Source of the DNA: Curtobacterium sp. MCLR17_032
GTDB taxonomy: Bacteria > Actinomycetota > Actinomycetes > Actinomycetales > Microbacteriaceae
Reading direction: 5' to 3'
Assembly (NCBI RefSeq): GCF_003234795.2
Contig: NZ_CP126268.1
Location: forward strand, 1,612,001-1,676,000
DNA: 64,000 nucleotides
Position 1 is the stretch's first letter; every line of letters begins with the position of its first letter. Shown here piece after piece: positions 41,805 to 50,611 of the stretch. The position numbers and the translations under genes are program-made. Under the pieces are notes generated by a model that was given only the letters and a program-made list of their open reading frames with translations, was not told where the DNA came from and searched no databases.

Positions 41805-43219
41805 CCGCACCGAAGAAGTCCGCCGACACCCGACCCGCACCCGTGATCAGCGTCATCGGCACCGGGTACCTCGGCGCCACGCACGCCGCCGCCATGGCCG
41901 AGATGGGGTTCGAGACCATCGGCGTGGACGTCGACCCGGCCAAGCTCGCCGCGCTCTCCGCCGGCCAGGTGCCGTTCTACGAGCCCGGACTGCCCGAACT
42001 CATCACGAAGCACGTCGCCAGCGGCCTGCTCCGCTTCACCGCCGACATCGCGTCGGCCGTGGCCGCGGCGGACGTCCACTTCGTCTGCGTCGGCACCCCG
42101 CAGAAGGCCGGGTCGCACGCCGCGAACCTGGCCTACGTCGAGAGCGCCACGCGCGGTGTGGCGGAGAACCTCACCCACCCGGGCCTCATCGTCGGCAAGT
42201 CGACCGTGCCCGTCGGCACCGCGGCCCGACTGCGCGGTATCGTCAGCGAGTTCACGCCCGCCGGCATCGACGCCGAGCTGATCTGGAACCCCGAGTTCCT
42301 CCGCGAGGGCAAGGCCGTCGAGGACACCCTGCACCCGGACCGCCTGGTCTGGGGCGGTGCCTCCGAGGCCGCCGACGCCGTGATCCGCGAGGTCTACGCC
42401 GCCCCGATCAGCGAGGGCACCCCGGTCATCACGACCGACCTCGCCACCGCCGAGCTCGTCAAGGTCAGTGCGAACGCGTTCCTCGCCACGAAGATCTCGT
42501 TCATCAACGCGATCTCCGAGATGTGTGCGATCGCCGGGGCCGACGTCACGACGCTCGCCGACGCCCTGGGCCACGACGCCCGCATCGGACGGAAGTTCCT
42601 CAACGCCGGCCTCGGATTCGGCGGTGGCTGCCTGCCGAAGGACATCCGAGCCCTCATGCACCGCGCGAACGAGATCGGTGCCGGCCGGGTCGTCGGGCTC
42701 ATGCAGCAGGTGGACGAGATCAACATGGGCCAGCGCCAGCGGGTCATCGACATGGCGATCGAGTCCGCCGGGGGATCGGTGCTGAACCGTCGCATCGCCG
42801 TCGTCGGGGCCGCGTTCAAGCCCCTCACCGACGACGTCCGCGACTCCCCGGCGCTCAACGTCGCCGCCGCTCTACACCTCCGCGGTGCGCAGGTGACGCT
42901 GTGGGACCCGGAGGCGATGGAGACCGCTCGCCGCTCGTTCCCGACCCTCACCTACGCCGGGTCGATGACGGAGGCCATCGAGGGCGCCGACCTCGTCCTC
43001 GTGCTCACCGAGTGGGACGAGGTCGTCGAGGCCGATCCGGTCGCCCTCGCGGCCGTCGTCGGCCAGCGTGTCGTGATCGACGCGCGCAACTGCCTCCCGA
43101 CCGGACGCTGGGTCGGGGCGGGGTGGACCGTCCGTTCCCTGGGCCGGCCCACCCCGGTCGCGGGTGCTCCCGTGAGCGTCGCCGCGGGCACGATCGACGC
43201 GCTGGCCACCAGCCGCTGA
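41801..43219 (+). CDS. ugd: UDP-glucose 6-dehydrogenase
   Basis: 472 residues. It oxidises UDP-glucose to UDP-glucuronate with two NAD+. The N-terminal Rossmann motif is I-G-T-G-Y-L-G, then C-V-G-T-P, K-S-T-V-P-V-G-T, the active-site Cys in G-F-G-G-G-C-L-P-K-D, and a C-terminal UDP-binding domain (G-A-A-F-K-P-L-T-D-D-V-R-D-S-P). GTG start overlapping the GH26 stop (GTGA) with AGGAGG upstream. It supplies the sugar nucleotide for the synthase at the head of the operon. Confidence 0.95.
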   Translation: MTAPKKSADTRPAPVISVIGTGYLGATHAAAMAEMGFETIGVDVDPAKLAALSAGQVPFYEPGLPELITKHVASGLLRFTADIASAVAAADVHFVCVGTPQKAGSHAANLAYVESATRGVAENLTHPGLIVGKSTVPVGTAARLRGIVSEFTPAGIDAELIWNPEFLREGKAVEDTLHPDRLVWGGASEAADAVIREVYAAPISEGTPVITTDLATAELVKVSANAFLATKISFINAISEMCAIAGADVTTLADALGHDARIGRKFLNAGLGFGGGCLPKDIRALMHRANEIGAGRVVGLMQQVDEINMGQRQRVIDMAIESAGGSVLNRRIAVVGAAFKPLTDDVRDSPALNVAAALHLRGAQVTLWDPEAMETARRSFPTLTYAGSMTEAIEGADLVLVLTEWDEVVEADPVALAAVVGQRVVIDARNCLPTGRWVGAGWTVRSLGRPTPVAGAPVSVAAGTIDALATSR

Positions 43220-43310
43220 CCGTCCCGAGGTGGAGCGGGGCCCGTGCCGGGGGCGGCGCGGGCCCCGCTCTCGTGCGCGCCGGCGCCTGCGCGCGTCCGC
43301 CGCGCGCGTC

Positions 43311-43571
43311 GCCGAGGCTCGGCCTGGCGGACACCGTGCGCCGCCCGCGTGCCGCGATCTGTCCGCCCAGCCGAGCCTCGGCGCTGCGGTGGAGGTGACG
43401 GCCTGGAGGCCCGGTGCCGGTCCGACGGGCTGGCACCGGGCCTCCAGGCGTCCGCCGGGCGTGCGCCGGTCCGCCGGTCCGCAGGGCGCCGCACGCGTGG
43501 CCGAGCCTCGGCCTGGCGGACACGTTGCGTCGTCCGTGTGCCGCGAAGTGTCCGCCCAGCCGAGGCTCGGC
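43311..43571. repeat. pair of long imperfect hairpins between ugd and glnA
   Basis: The 468-bp gap between the convergent ends of ugd and glnA has no gene. Hairpin 1 pairs 43311-43333 with 43360-43382 (22 of 23). Hairpin 2 pairs 43500-43523 with 43548-43571 (23 of 24). Both share the core CTCGGCCTGGCGGACA and have a mismatch at the equivalent position, so they are two copies of one element. A third, unrelated hairpin lies between them (43401-43449). Confidence 0.85.
43401..43449. terminator. 18-bp perfect hairpin, GGAGGC family
   Basis: Arms 43401-43418 and 43432-43449 are exact reverse complements with a 13-nt loop. It lies about 180 bp after ugd and could end transcription from either side. 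Confidence 0.55.
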
Positions 43572-43635
43572 TCCGCCGGAGGCCGCCCGCCGGAGGCCGC
43601 CCGCCCGCCGTTCGCACGCCTCGCGCGGGCGCGCG

Positions 43636-43669
43636 GAAGGGCCCTGCACCTGACGGTGCGGGGCCCTTC
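43636..43669 (-). terminator. glnA terminator hairpin
   Basis: GAAGGGCCC pairs with GGGCCCTTC and GCACC with GGTGC across one T-G pair, giving a 15-bp stem on a TGAC loop. It starts 19 bp beyond the glnA stop codon. Confidence 0.75.
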
Positions 43670-43687
43670 GCGGTGGTGCGTGGAGCG

Positions 43688-45112
43688 TCAGACGCCGAAG
43701 TACAGCTCGTACTCGAACGGGTGCGGACGCTGCGCCATCGGGAGGATCTCCTTCTCGCGCTTGTAGTCGATCCAGGTCTGGATCAGGTCCTCGGTGAAGA
43801 CGTTGCCCTTGAGGAGGAACTCGTGGTCCGCCTCGAGCGCGTCCAGCGCGGCACCGAGCGAGGCCGGCACCTGCGGGATGTTCTTCGCCTCTTCCGGGGG
43901 GAGCTCGTAGAGGTCCTTGTCGACCGGCTCGTGCGGCTCGATGCGGTTCTGGATGCCGTCGAGGCCCGCCATCAGCTGCACGGCGAACGCCAGGTACGGG
44001 TTGCCGGAGGCGTCGGGCGCACGGAACTCGATGCGCTTGGCCTTCGGGTTCGTGCCGGTGATCGGGATACGGATCGACGCCGAGCGGTTGCCCGCCGAGT
44101 AGACCAGGTTGACGGGGGCCTCGAAGCCGGGGATCAGACGGTGGTACGAGTTGATCGTCGGGTTCGTGAACGCCAGGACGGCCGGGGCGTGCTTGAGCAG
44201 GCCACCGATGTACCAGCGGGCCAGGTCGGACAGGCCGCCGTAGCCGTTCTCGTCGTAGAACAGCGGGGTGCCGTCGGACCACAGCGACTGGTGGGTGTGC
44301 ATGCCCGAGCCGTTGTCACCGAAGAGCGGCTTCGGCATGAAGGTCGCGACCTTGCCCCACTGCTCGGCCGTGTTCTTCACGATGTACTTGAACTTGAGGA
44401 TGTCGTCCGCGGCGTGGACGAGCGTGTCGAACTTGTAGTTGATCTCCTGCTGGCCGCCGGTGCCCACCTCGTGGTGCGCACGCTCGAGCTCGAGGCCCGC
44501 GTCGATCAGCTTGAGGGAGATGTCGTCGCGGAGGTCAGCGGTCTTGTCGACCGGCGACACCGGGAAGTAGCCACCCTTGTACGGGGTCTTGTTGGCGAGG
44601 TTGCCGCCCTCTTCTTCGCGACCGGTGTTCCAGGCGCCCTCTTCGGAGTCGACCGAGAAGAACGCCTCGTTCTGGGTGACCGAGTAGCGGACGTCGTCGA
44701 AGATGTAGAACTCGGCTTCGGGGGCGAAGAACGCGGTGTCCGCGATGCCGGTCGAGGCGAGGTACTTCTCCGCCTTCTTGGCGACCTGGCGCGGGTCACG
44801 GCCGTAGATCTCGCCGTTGCGCGGGTTGTAGATGTCGAACACCATGATCAGCGTGCGCTCCGCACGGAACGGGTCCACGTACGCCGTCGTCACGTCGGGG
44901 ATGAGCTGCATGTCCGACTCGTGGATCGACGCGAAGCCGCGGATCGAGGAGCCGTCGAAGAGCTGACCGACGGCGAAGAAGTCCTCGTCGACCGTTGATG
45001 CGGGGATGTTGAAGTGCTGCTGGACCCCGGGGAGGTCCGTGAAGCGGATGTCGAGGAACTTGACGTCCGTGTCCTTGATGAAGGCAAGCACCTCGGAGGA
45101 ATCGCTGAACAT
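43688..45112 (-). CDS. glnA: glutamine synthetase type I (main, adenylylatable)
   Basis: 474 residues, the standard GSI-beta length. It makes glutamine from glutamate, ammonia and ATP. Motifs: [41 protein letters not shown], and the adenylylation site [10 protein letters not shown] near residue 400, the target of GlnE. ATG at 45112 with AGGAG 10 nt upstream. A double GlnR operator lies at 45189-45226 and TACCCT near 45179-45174 may be the -10, so transcription should rise under nitrogen limitation. Confidence 0.97.
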   Translation of the reverse strand: MFSDSSEVLAFIKDTDVKFLDIRFTDLPGVQQHFNIPASTVDEDFFAVGQLFDGSSIRGFASIHESDMQLIPDVTTAYVDPFRAERTLIMVFDIYNPRNGEIYGRDPRQVAKKAEKYLASTGIADTAFFAPEAEFYIFDDVRYSVTQNEAFFSVDSEEGAWNTGREEEGGNLANKTPYKGGYFPVSPVDKTADLRDDISLKLIDAGLELERAHHEVGTGGQQEINYKFDTLVHAADDILKFKYIVKNTAEQWGKVATFMPKPLFGDNGSGMHTHQSLWSDGTPLFYDENGYGGLSDLARWYIGGLLKHAPAVLAFTNPTINSYHRLIPGFEAPVNLVYSAGNRSASIRIPITGTNPKAKRIEFRAPDASGNPYLAFAVQLMAGLDGIQNRIEPHEPVDKDLYELPPEEAKNIPQVPASLGAALDALEADHEFLLKGNVFTEDLIQTWIDYKREKEILPMAQRPHPFEYELYFGV

Positions 45113-45188
45113 ACGAGTCGGTCTCCTGTGGGGTTGGGTGGTGTCGAGGGAACCAGGAGGCACCCTCCGACGAGGGTATTGACATGGA

Positions 45189-45226
45189 GTTTCCCGGACG
45201 TGACTGGGTTGTTTCCAGCGTGTTAC
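45189..45226 (-). promoter_or_regulatory. double GlnR operator of glnA
   Basis: On the minus strand the site reads GTAAC-n6-GAAAC-n6-GTCAC-n6-GAAAC. Each half exactly matches the actinobacterial GlnR pattern gTnAC-n6-GaAAC, and the two halves repeat with the standard 22-bp period. It is centred about 30 bp upstream of a possible -10 for glnA, the position of an activator. The divergent RDD gene starts 29 bp away and may also be affected. Confidence 0.9.
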
Positions 45227-45254
45227 GTGCCGGGGGACCGCCTACGCTGGTGAC

Positions 45255-45692
45255 ATGGCCCGCTCCACTCTGCCCTCCTCGCCCGATGCCGGTTCCGGGC
45301 GCACCGAGTGGCCGGGCAAGATCCTCGGTCTCCCCGAGTCCGGACCGCGCAGCATGGGCTCGTTCGGCCGCCGGTTCCTGGCGCTCGTGATCGACTGGGC
45401 ACTGGCGTCGCTGCTGTCCCTGGCCTTCGGGACGTACGGGGCGGCGGGCAACTTCGTGACGCTCGGCATCTTCGCGGCACTGCAGGTCGTGTTCATCGCG
45501 CTGCTGTCCGGGTCGTTCGGGCACGTGTGCCTCGGGCTCCGGGTCGTCCCGGTCCGTGGCGGCTACGTCGGGGTGTGGCGGCCGCTCGTCCGCACGGTGC
45601 TGCTCTGCATCGTCGTGCCGGTGCTCATCCACGCGAAGGACGGGCGGCCGCTGCACGACGCGGTCGCCGGCACGGTGCTCGTCCGCCGCTGA
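45255..45692 (+). CDS. RDD family membrane protein
   Basis: 145 residues. A disordered start is followed by F-G-R-R-F-L-A-L-V-I-D-W-A-L-A-S, the Arg/Asp pattern of RDD proteins, and three hydrophobic segments. The end K-D-G-R-P-L-H-D-A-V-A-G-T is the usual RDD finish. In actinobacteria such a gene typically flanks glnA, as here (divergent). Function is unproven; some RDD proteins are Na+/H+ antiporters. TACGCT with 6 nt to the ATG suggests a leaderless mRNA. Confidence 0.85.
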   Translation: MARSTLPSSPDAGSGRTEWPGKILGLPESGPRSMGSFGRRFLALVIDWALASLLSLAFGTYGAAGNFVTLGIFAALQVVFIALLSGSFGHVCLGLRVVPVRGGYVGVWRPLVRTVLLCIVVPVLIHAKDGRPLHDAVAGTVLVRR

Positions 45693-45714
45693 GGCCCTGT
45701 CGGTGCCCCGCGCA

Positions 45715-45833
45715 GAGGTCGCACGACCTGCCGGGCCCCGTCCGCCGAGGTCGCACGACCCGCCGTGGCCGCTCGGCCGAGGTCGCACGATCTGCCGCCC
45801 CGACGCCAGGCGCGCGGCACATCGTGCGACCTC
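45715..45833. repeat. 32-bp periodic GAGGTCGCACGA array with an inverted copy
   Basis: GAGGTCGCACGA occurs at 45715, 45747 and 45779, spaced exactly 32 bp each, followed by variable sequence. The reverse complement ATCGTGCGACCTC lies at 45821-45833 and matches 45779-45791 perfectly. It sits between convergent genes. The architecture (three direct copies at 32 bp plus one inverted) is the same as at 31512-31688 though the sequence differs. Confidence 0.85.
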
Positions 45834-45925
45834 GACCGGCGCCACGCCTCACCTGCACGCCACACAGCACGACGCCCCCGATCCGCAACGGGATCGAGGG
45901 CGTCGAGGTGCTCGGACGACCGAGG

Positions 45926-46639
45926 TCAGCGCGGGCGACCGGCACGGACCCGCGTCGGGTCGATGCCCTTGGGGATCGCAGCGGCCGGACCGTGGGTGAG
46001 GGAGTCGAGACGGTTCGAGACCGCCAGGACCTCGTTGCGGTTCAGCGCCTTCTTGTACTTGTTCATGGCACGCGGCAGCTTGTGGAGGGTGACCTCGTCC
46101 TTCCCGTCACCGACGTTGACGACGTGGATCGGGACGTTCGGCACGATGCGCGCGACCTTGCGCCGCTCTTCCTCGACCTGGCGCTTGAGGTTCGTGACCG
46201 GGCCCTCGGTGATCAGGACGACACCCGGGGTGCCGACGGCACGGTAGACGGCCGCCTGCGACCGGCCGTGGACGGCGACGGGCATCTCACTGGAGCGCCA
46301 CTGCCGACGCAGCGAGTTCGACAGGACGGCGCCGACGGCACCGGGCTGGCCCTCGATCTGCGAGTACGCGGCACGCTCGGCCAGACGGCTGAGCACGATC
46401 AGGAAGAGCAGCACACCGAGCATCACGCCGGCGATGATCCAGAGCGTGATCGCGAGCCAGTTCTGACCCGGGATGAGCAGCGCCGCGAGGACGCCGACCA
46501 CGACCGGTCCGAGGAACGCGAGGGCGAACCACCAGACGGAGCTGGGGTCGGCCCGACGGGTCATGGTGAAGACCTGGTACATCTGCTTGAGACGACCGGG
46601 CTCCTTCGCCGGGGAGCTGGAGGAACTGCTGCGTGCCAT
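45926..46639 (-). CDS. DUF4191 membrane protein
   Basis: 237 residues. A Ser/Lys-rich start and Q-V-F-T-M-T-R-R-A-D-P lead to two transmembrane helices (about residues 35-57 and 63-87). A cytoplasmic domain follows with V-V-L-I-T-E-G-P-V-T-N-L and K-V-A-R-I-V-P-N-V-P-I-H. This is the actinobacterial DUF4191 family, usually found near the sucB/lipA region as here. Function unknown. ATG at 46639 with TATCCT 7 nt upstream. Confidence 0.85.
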   Translation of the reverse strand: MARSSSSSSPAKEPGRLKQMYQVFTMTRRADPSSVWWFALAFLGPVVVGVLAALLIPGQNWLAITLWIIAGVMLGVLLFLIVLSRLAERAAYSQIEGQPGAVGAVLSNSLRRQWRSSEMPVAVHGRSQAAVYRAVGTPGVVLITEGPVTNLKRQVEEERRKVARIVPNVPIHVVNVGDGKDEVTLHKLPRAMNKYKKALNRNEVLAVSNRLDSLTHGPAAAIPKGIDPTRVRAGRPR

Positions 46640-46767
46640 GCCGACAAGGATACGGCCTGGCACGTCGATCGGGGACCGCCCGCCGCCAGGCTGTGGGCGA
46701 ACAGGAGTTGTCCACAGGGCACCGCCCCGGCCGGGAGGCGCGCCCAGCCCCCGACACGATGGTCGCC

Positions 46768-47556
46768 ATGGAACCGTGGGAACAGATCGACCTCTGTTGG
46801 CGCGTGCCGGAGCCCGCCGACGCGTTCGCCGAGTGGCTCGCCGACCGGAGCACCATGACGCACGACCACCTGGTGGGGGTCGCCGAGGTCGGTCGTGACG
46901 AGACCGGCGCGCTGGTCGCTCGGGCATCGGCACCCGCCGGCCTCGCACTGCCCGCCGCCCTCGACCGCATCGGAGCACCGACCGTGGGCGTCGCCGTCAC
47001 GCTGACGCTCCCGCTGCTCGAGATCGCCCTGCTCGCCGATGCCGGGGCGCTGCTGCTCGGTCGCGCCGGGCTGGACGACGTCCTGGTCGACGACGCCGGG
47101 GCGGTCGTCCTGGTCGACCGTCCGCCGGGCGCCACCGGGGACACCGGACCGGGCGTCGTCACGGGTGCCGAGGCGCTGGTGCTCGCCGTCCGGGCGGTCT
47201 GGGACCGGGTGGATCCGCGCGAGCCGGGCCGCGACGCCATCGACCAGGCGTGCGCCGCGGCTCGTCGAGACGGCGGAGCATCGCTCCTCGCGCTCGACCG
47301 CCTGGTCCGTGCGACCGCCCCGCCCCGGCCGGTCCGGTGGGACCCACCGCCGATGACGTTCACGTTCGCCCTCGATGCGGGTGCCGCACCCCCCGCGGCT
47401 CCGGAGTCCGTGGCCGGCCGGCTGCTCGCGGCGGTGCGCGCGCTCCTCCGGACCGGCCTGCCGGTCGGATCGCACCGGATCGGGCTGCGCGGGCTGATCA
47501 CCGCGGGCGTCGTCGTGACCGGGGTCGTCGTGGCCGGGCTGTGGGGTGTCGGGTGA
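46768..47556 (+). CDS. hypothetical protein with C-terminal membrane helix
   Basis: 262 residues, unassigned. It is acidic and Ala-rich, starting M-E-P-W-E-Q-I-D-L-C-W-R-V-P-E-P. The middle part, G-L-D-D-V-L-V-D-D-A-G-A-V-V-L-V-D, faintly recalls the catalytic loop to DFG region of a protein kinase in which the catalytic residues are lost, but this is too weak to name it. Residues about 236-258 are a transmembrane helix at the very C-terminus. The start is ATG 46768, with CACGAT 7 nt upstream; ATG 46759 is possible. Confidence 0.6.
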   Translation: MEPWEQIDLCWRVPEPADAFAEWLADRSTMTHDHLVGVAEVGRDETGALVARASAPAGLALPAALDRIGAPTVGVAVTLTLPLLEIALLADAGALLLGRAGLDDVLVDDAGAVVLVDRPPGATGDTGPGVVTGAEALVLAVRAVWDRVDPREPGRDAIDQACAAARRDGGASLLALDRLVRATAPPRPVRWDPPPMTFTFALDAGAAPPAAPESVAGRLLAAVRALLRTGLPVGSHRIGLRGLITAGVVVTGVVVAGLWGVG

Positions 47557-47575
47557 GTCACGCCGGAAGCGCGGA

Positions 47576-47620
47576 CGACGGCGGCCCCGCCTCCCACCGG
47601 GGGAGACGGGGCCGCCGTCG
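47576..47620. terminator. 20-bp hairpin between convergent genes
   Basis: Arms 47576-47595 and 47601-47620 pair along 20 positions with one G-T pair and a 5-nt loop. It lies 20 bp after the plus-strand stop and 20 bp after the sucB stop, so it is well placed as a bidirectional terminator. Confidence 0.8.
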
Positions 47621-47640
47621 AACCTGTCAGCTCCTGGAGA

Positions 47641-49170
47641 TCAGTAGCCGAGGTTGGGTGCGAAGTTGCCCTCTTCGAGACGGTTCTTCACGGCCACCAG
47701 GTACCGGGACGCGTCAGCGCCGTCGATGATGCGGTGGTCGTAGGAGAGCGCCAGGTAGACGAACGACCGGATCGCGATCGCTTCCTGCCCGTCGACCTTG
47801 ACGACCGCCGGGCGCTTGGTGACGATGCCGGTGCCGAGGATCGCCGACTGCGGCAGGAAGACCACCGGGGTGTCGAACAGCGCGCCACGCGAACCGGTGT
47901 TGGTCAGCGTGAACGTGCCACCGGCGAGCTCGTCGGGCTTGAGCTGGTTGTTGCGCGTGCGCTCCGCCAGGTCCGCGATCGACTTCGAGAACTGGGCGAG
48001 GTCGAGCGACGCCGCGTCCTTGATCACCGGGGTGAGCAGGCCGCGCTCGGTGTCCACCGCGATGGAGACGTTCTCGGACTCCGGGTAGACGATCTCGTCG
48101 CCGTCCACGGTCGAGTTGATCTTCGGGTGGGCCTTGAGCGCCTCAGACGCCGCCAGGGCGAAGAACGGCATGAAGGAGAGCTTCGAGCCGGTCTTCTCGA
48201 GGAACTCGGCCTTGCGGGCGTCGCGGAACTGCGCGACCTTGGTCACGTCGACCTCGACCACGCTGGTGAGCTGTGCCGTCGAGGTCATCGACTGCACGGC
48301 ACGCTCGGCCACGACCTTGCGCAGGCGGGTCATCTTCTCGCGCGTCCCACGGAGCGGCGAGACCTCGGCGACGAACGGACCGGACTGTGCCGACGCGGAC
48401 GAACCCGAACCGGATGCGGCCGGGGCGGCAGCAGCAGCGGAGGCCGCGGCGAGCACGTCCTCCTTGCGGATGCGTCCACCGACACCGGTGCCGGTGACGG
48501 TCGCGAGGTCGACACCCTGCTCGTTGGCGAGCTTGCGCACGAGCGGGGTGACGTAGCCGGACGCCGCACCGTTGGCGGTGGGGTTCGGGACCGCAGCGGA
48601 CGGCGTCGACGACGGAGCCGCGGCGGCGGGGGCAGCGGCCGGAGCAGCCTTGGCCGGTGCGGGGACCGCGGCCGGCGGTGCGGCGGCGGGCGGCGGGACC
48701 GGGGCTGCTTGCGGCACCGGCGACGCGGCCGGCGGGGCCGACGGCGCCTGGGGTGCTGCGGGCTGGGTCTGGCCGGCCGGGGTCGGCTCGGGCTCGGTGG
48801 GCTCCGGGGCCTTGGCCTCGGTGTCCTGCTCCGTGCTCGGTGCGGTCTCGGGCTCGGTGTCCTCGGCGGCGGCCTCGGTCTGGTCGTCGGCGGACTCGGA
48901 CCCACCCTGGTCGGACGAGTCAGCGCCACCGGAGCCGTCGCCGATCTTCACGAGGGCGGTGCCGACCTCGACGGTCTCGTCCTCCTGGACGAGGATCTCC
49001 TCGATGACGCCGGCGACCGGCGACGGGATCTCGGTGTCGACCTTGTCGGTGGAGACCTCGAGCAGCGGCTCGTCGACCTCGATCCGGTCACCGACGTTCT
49101 TCAGCCATCGGGTGACCGTACCCTCGGTGACGCTCTCTCCGAGCGCCGGGAGGTTGACGGATTCGCTCAT
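47641..49170 (-). CDS. sucB: dihydrolipoamide acyltransferase (2-oxoglutarate dehydrogenase E2)
   Basis: 509 residues. One N-terminal lipoyl domain (lipoylated Lys in S-T-D-K-V-D-T-E-I-P) is followed by a 120-residue acidic then Ala/Pro-rich linker. A peripheral-subunit-binding domain (V-T-P-L-V-R-K-L-A-N-E-Q-G) and the catalytic domain, ending with D-H-R-I-I-D-G-A-D-A, follow. The linker is unusually long for a single-lipoyl E2. In actinobacteria this protein often serves the pyruvate dehydrogenase supercomplex too, so the 2-oxoglutarate assignment is by similarity. It lies 67 bp downstream of lpdA on the same strand, probably one operon. Confidence 0.93.
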   Translation of the reverse strand: MSESVNLPALGESVTEGTVTRWLKNVGDRIEVDEPLLEVSTDKVDTEIPSPVAGVIEEILVQEDETVEVGTALVKIGDGSGGADSSDQGGSESADDQTEAAAEDTEPETAPSTEQDTEAKAPEPTEPEPTPAGQTQPAAPQAPSAPPAASPVPQAAPVPPPAAAPPAAVPAPAKAAPAAAPAAAAPSSTPSAAVPNPTANGAASGYVTPLVRKLANEQGVDLATVTGTGVGGRIRKEDVLAAASAAAAAPAASGSGSSASAQSGPFVAEVSPLRGTREKMTRLRKVVAERAVQSMTSTAQLTSVVEVDVTKVAQFRDARKAEFLEKTGSKLSFMPFFALAASEALKAHPKINSTVDGDEIVYPESENVSIAVDTERGLLTPVIKDAASLDLAQFSKSIADLAERTRNNQLKPDELAGGTFTLTNTGSRGALFDTPVVFLPQSAILGTGIVTKRPAVVKVDGQEAIAIRSFVYLALSYDHRIIDGADASRYLVAVKNRLEEGNFAPNLGY

Positions 49171-49237
49171 CGGGTGGACTCCTTCTCGCAGGCGTGGTTC
49201 TGGTTTGTGGTGTTCGTGGTGCGCACGACGGCGCTGC

Positions 49238-50611
49238 TCACAGTGCGTGGAGCGGCTTGCCCGCGAGGTGCAGGAGCGCTTCGCCGAGTGCTTCGCTCTG
49301 CGTCGGGTGTGCGTGGATGAGCGGCGCGACGTCTTCCGGGTGCGCTTCCCAGTTCACGGCGAGCTGGGCTTCGGCGATGAGCTCACCGACGCGGGCGCCG
49401 ATCATGCTGATGCCGACGACGGGTCCGTCGACGACGCGCACGACCTTGACCGCACCGGACGTGCCGATGATGTGGCTCTTGCCGTTGCCGGCCAGGTTGT
49501 ACTCGTACGAGTCGACCTTGTCGGCGCCGTACTGCTCTTCGGCCTTCGACTGCGAGAGGCCGACCGAGGCGACCTCGGGGTCGGAGTACGTGACCTTCGG
49601 GATGTTCGTGTCCGAGATGACGACGGGGTTCAGACCCGCGATCTCCTCGGCGACGAAGATGCCCTGCTGGAACCCGCGGTGGGCCAGCTGCAGGCCGGGG
49701 ACGATGTCGCCGACGGCGTACACGTTCGGCAGGTTGGTGGCGAGGCGCTCGTTCGTGGTGACGAAACCGCGGTCCATGGCCACACCGACCTCTTCGTAGC
49801 CGACGTTCTGCGTGAGCGGGCCACGACCGACGGCGACCAGCAGGACGTCGCCGTCGTAGGTCTTGCCGTTCTCCAGCGTCACGACGACGCCGTTCTCGTG
49901 CTGCTCGACGCCCTGGAACCGGACACCCAGCGAGAACTCGATGCCGCGCTTGCGGAACGCACGCTCGAGCTGCTTGGACATCGACTCGTCCTCGGCCGGG
50001 ATCAGGTGCGGCAGGCCCTCGACGATCGTGACCTCGGCGCCGAAGGACTTCCAGACGCTGGCGAACTCGACGCCGATGACGCCGCCGCCGAGGATGACGA
50101 CCTTGTTCGGCACGTAGTCCATGCGGAGCGCGGTCTCGGAGGTGATGACGCGCCCACCGATCTCGAGTCCGGGCAGCGACTTCGAGTAGGACCCGGTGGC
50201 CAGGACGACGTTGCGACCGGTGACGGTCTGGTCGCCGACCTGCACGGTGTTCTGCGAGGTCAGACGACCCCAGCCCTCGACGACGGTGGTGCCGCGGGCC
50301 TTGATCAGGCCCTGCAGGCCCTTGTACTTCGAGTTGATGACGCCCTGCTGGTACTCGATGACCTTGGGCACATCGACGCCGGCGAACTCGGCGATGACGC
50401 CGTACTTCTCCGCGTCGCGGGCGCCGTCCGCGATCTCGGCCGAGTGCAACAGCGCCTTCGTCGGGATGCAGCCGCGGTGCAGGCAGGTCCCTCCGAGCTT
50501 GTCGCCCTCGATGAGCGCGACGCTCATCCCGAGTTCAGCGGCTCGGAGCGCTGCGGCGTAGCCGCCGCTGCCGCCACCGAGGACCACGACGTCGTAAGTC
50601 TGTTCCGTCAC
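49238..50611 (-). CDS. lpdA: dihydrolipoyl dehydrogenase
   Basis: 457 residues, the E3 component that reoxidises lipoyl groups with NAD+. FAD site L-G-G-G-S-G-G-Y-A-A-A, redox disulfide in G-G-T-C-L-H-R-G-C, NAD site L-G-G-G-V-I-G-V-E-F-A, and C-terminal active-site H-A-H-P-T-Q-S-E-A. The GTG at 50611 gives the usual M-T-E-Q start with GGGAG 9 nt upstream; an upstream TTG is less likely. The gene precedes sucB in an lpdA-sucB order. Confidence 0.96.
   Translation of the reverse strand: MTEQTYDVVVLGGGSGGYAAALRAAELGMSVALIEGDKLGGTCLHRGCIPTKALLHSAEIADGARDAEKYGVIAEFAGVDVPKVIEYQQGVINSKYKGLQGLIKARGTTVVEGWGRLTSQNTVQVGDQTVTGRNVVLATGSYSKSLPGLEIGGRVITSETALRMDYVPNKVVILGGGVIGVEFASVWKSFGAEVTIVEGLPHLIPAEDESMSKQLERAFRKRGIEFSLGVRFQGVEQHENGVVVTLENGKTYDGDVLLVAVGRGPLTQNVGYEEVGVAMDRGFVTTNERLATNLPNVYAVGDIVPGLQLAHRGFQQGIFVAEEIAGLNPVVISDTNIPKVTYSDPEVASVGLSQSKAEEQYGADKVDSYEYNLAGNGKSHIIGTSGAVKVVRVVDGPVVGISMIGARVGELIAEAQLAVNWEAHPEDVAPLIHAHPTQSEALGEALLHLAGKPLHAL

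Noticed and set aside
45715..45833. Array considered as a short CRISPR
   Set aside because: The cores are only about 13-19 bp, the intervals about 13-19 bp, one copy is inverted, and there are no cas genes.
46768..47556. Hypothetical protein considered as a protein kinase-like regulator
   Set aside because: Only a faint V-L-V-D-D pattern; no P-loop, HRD or DFG motif.
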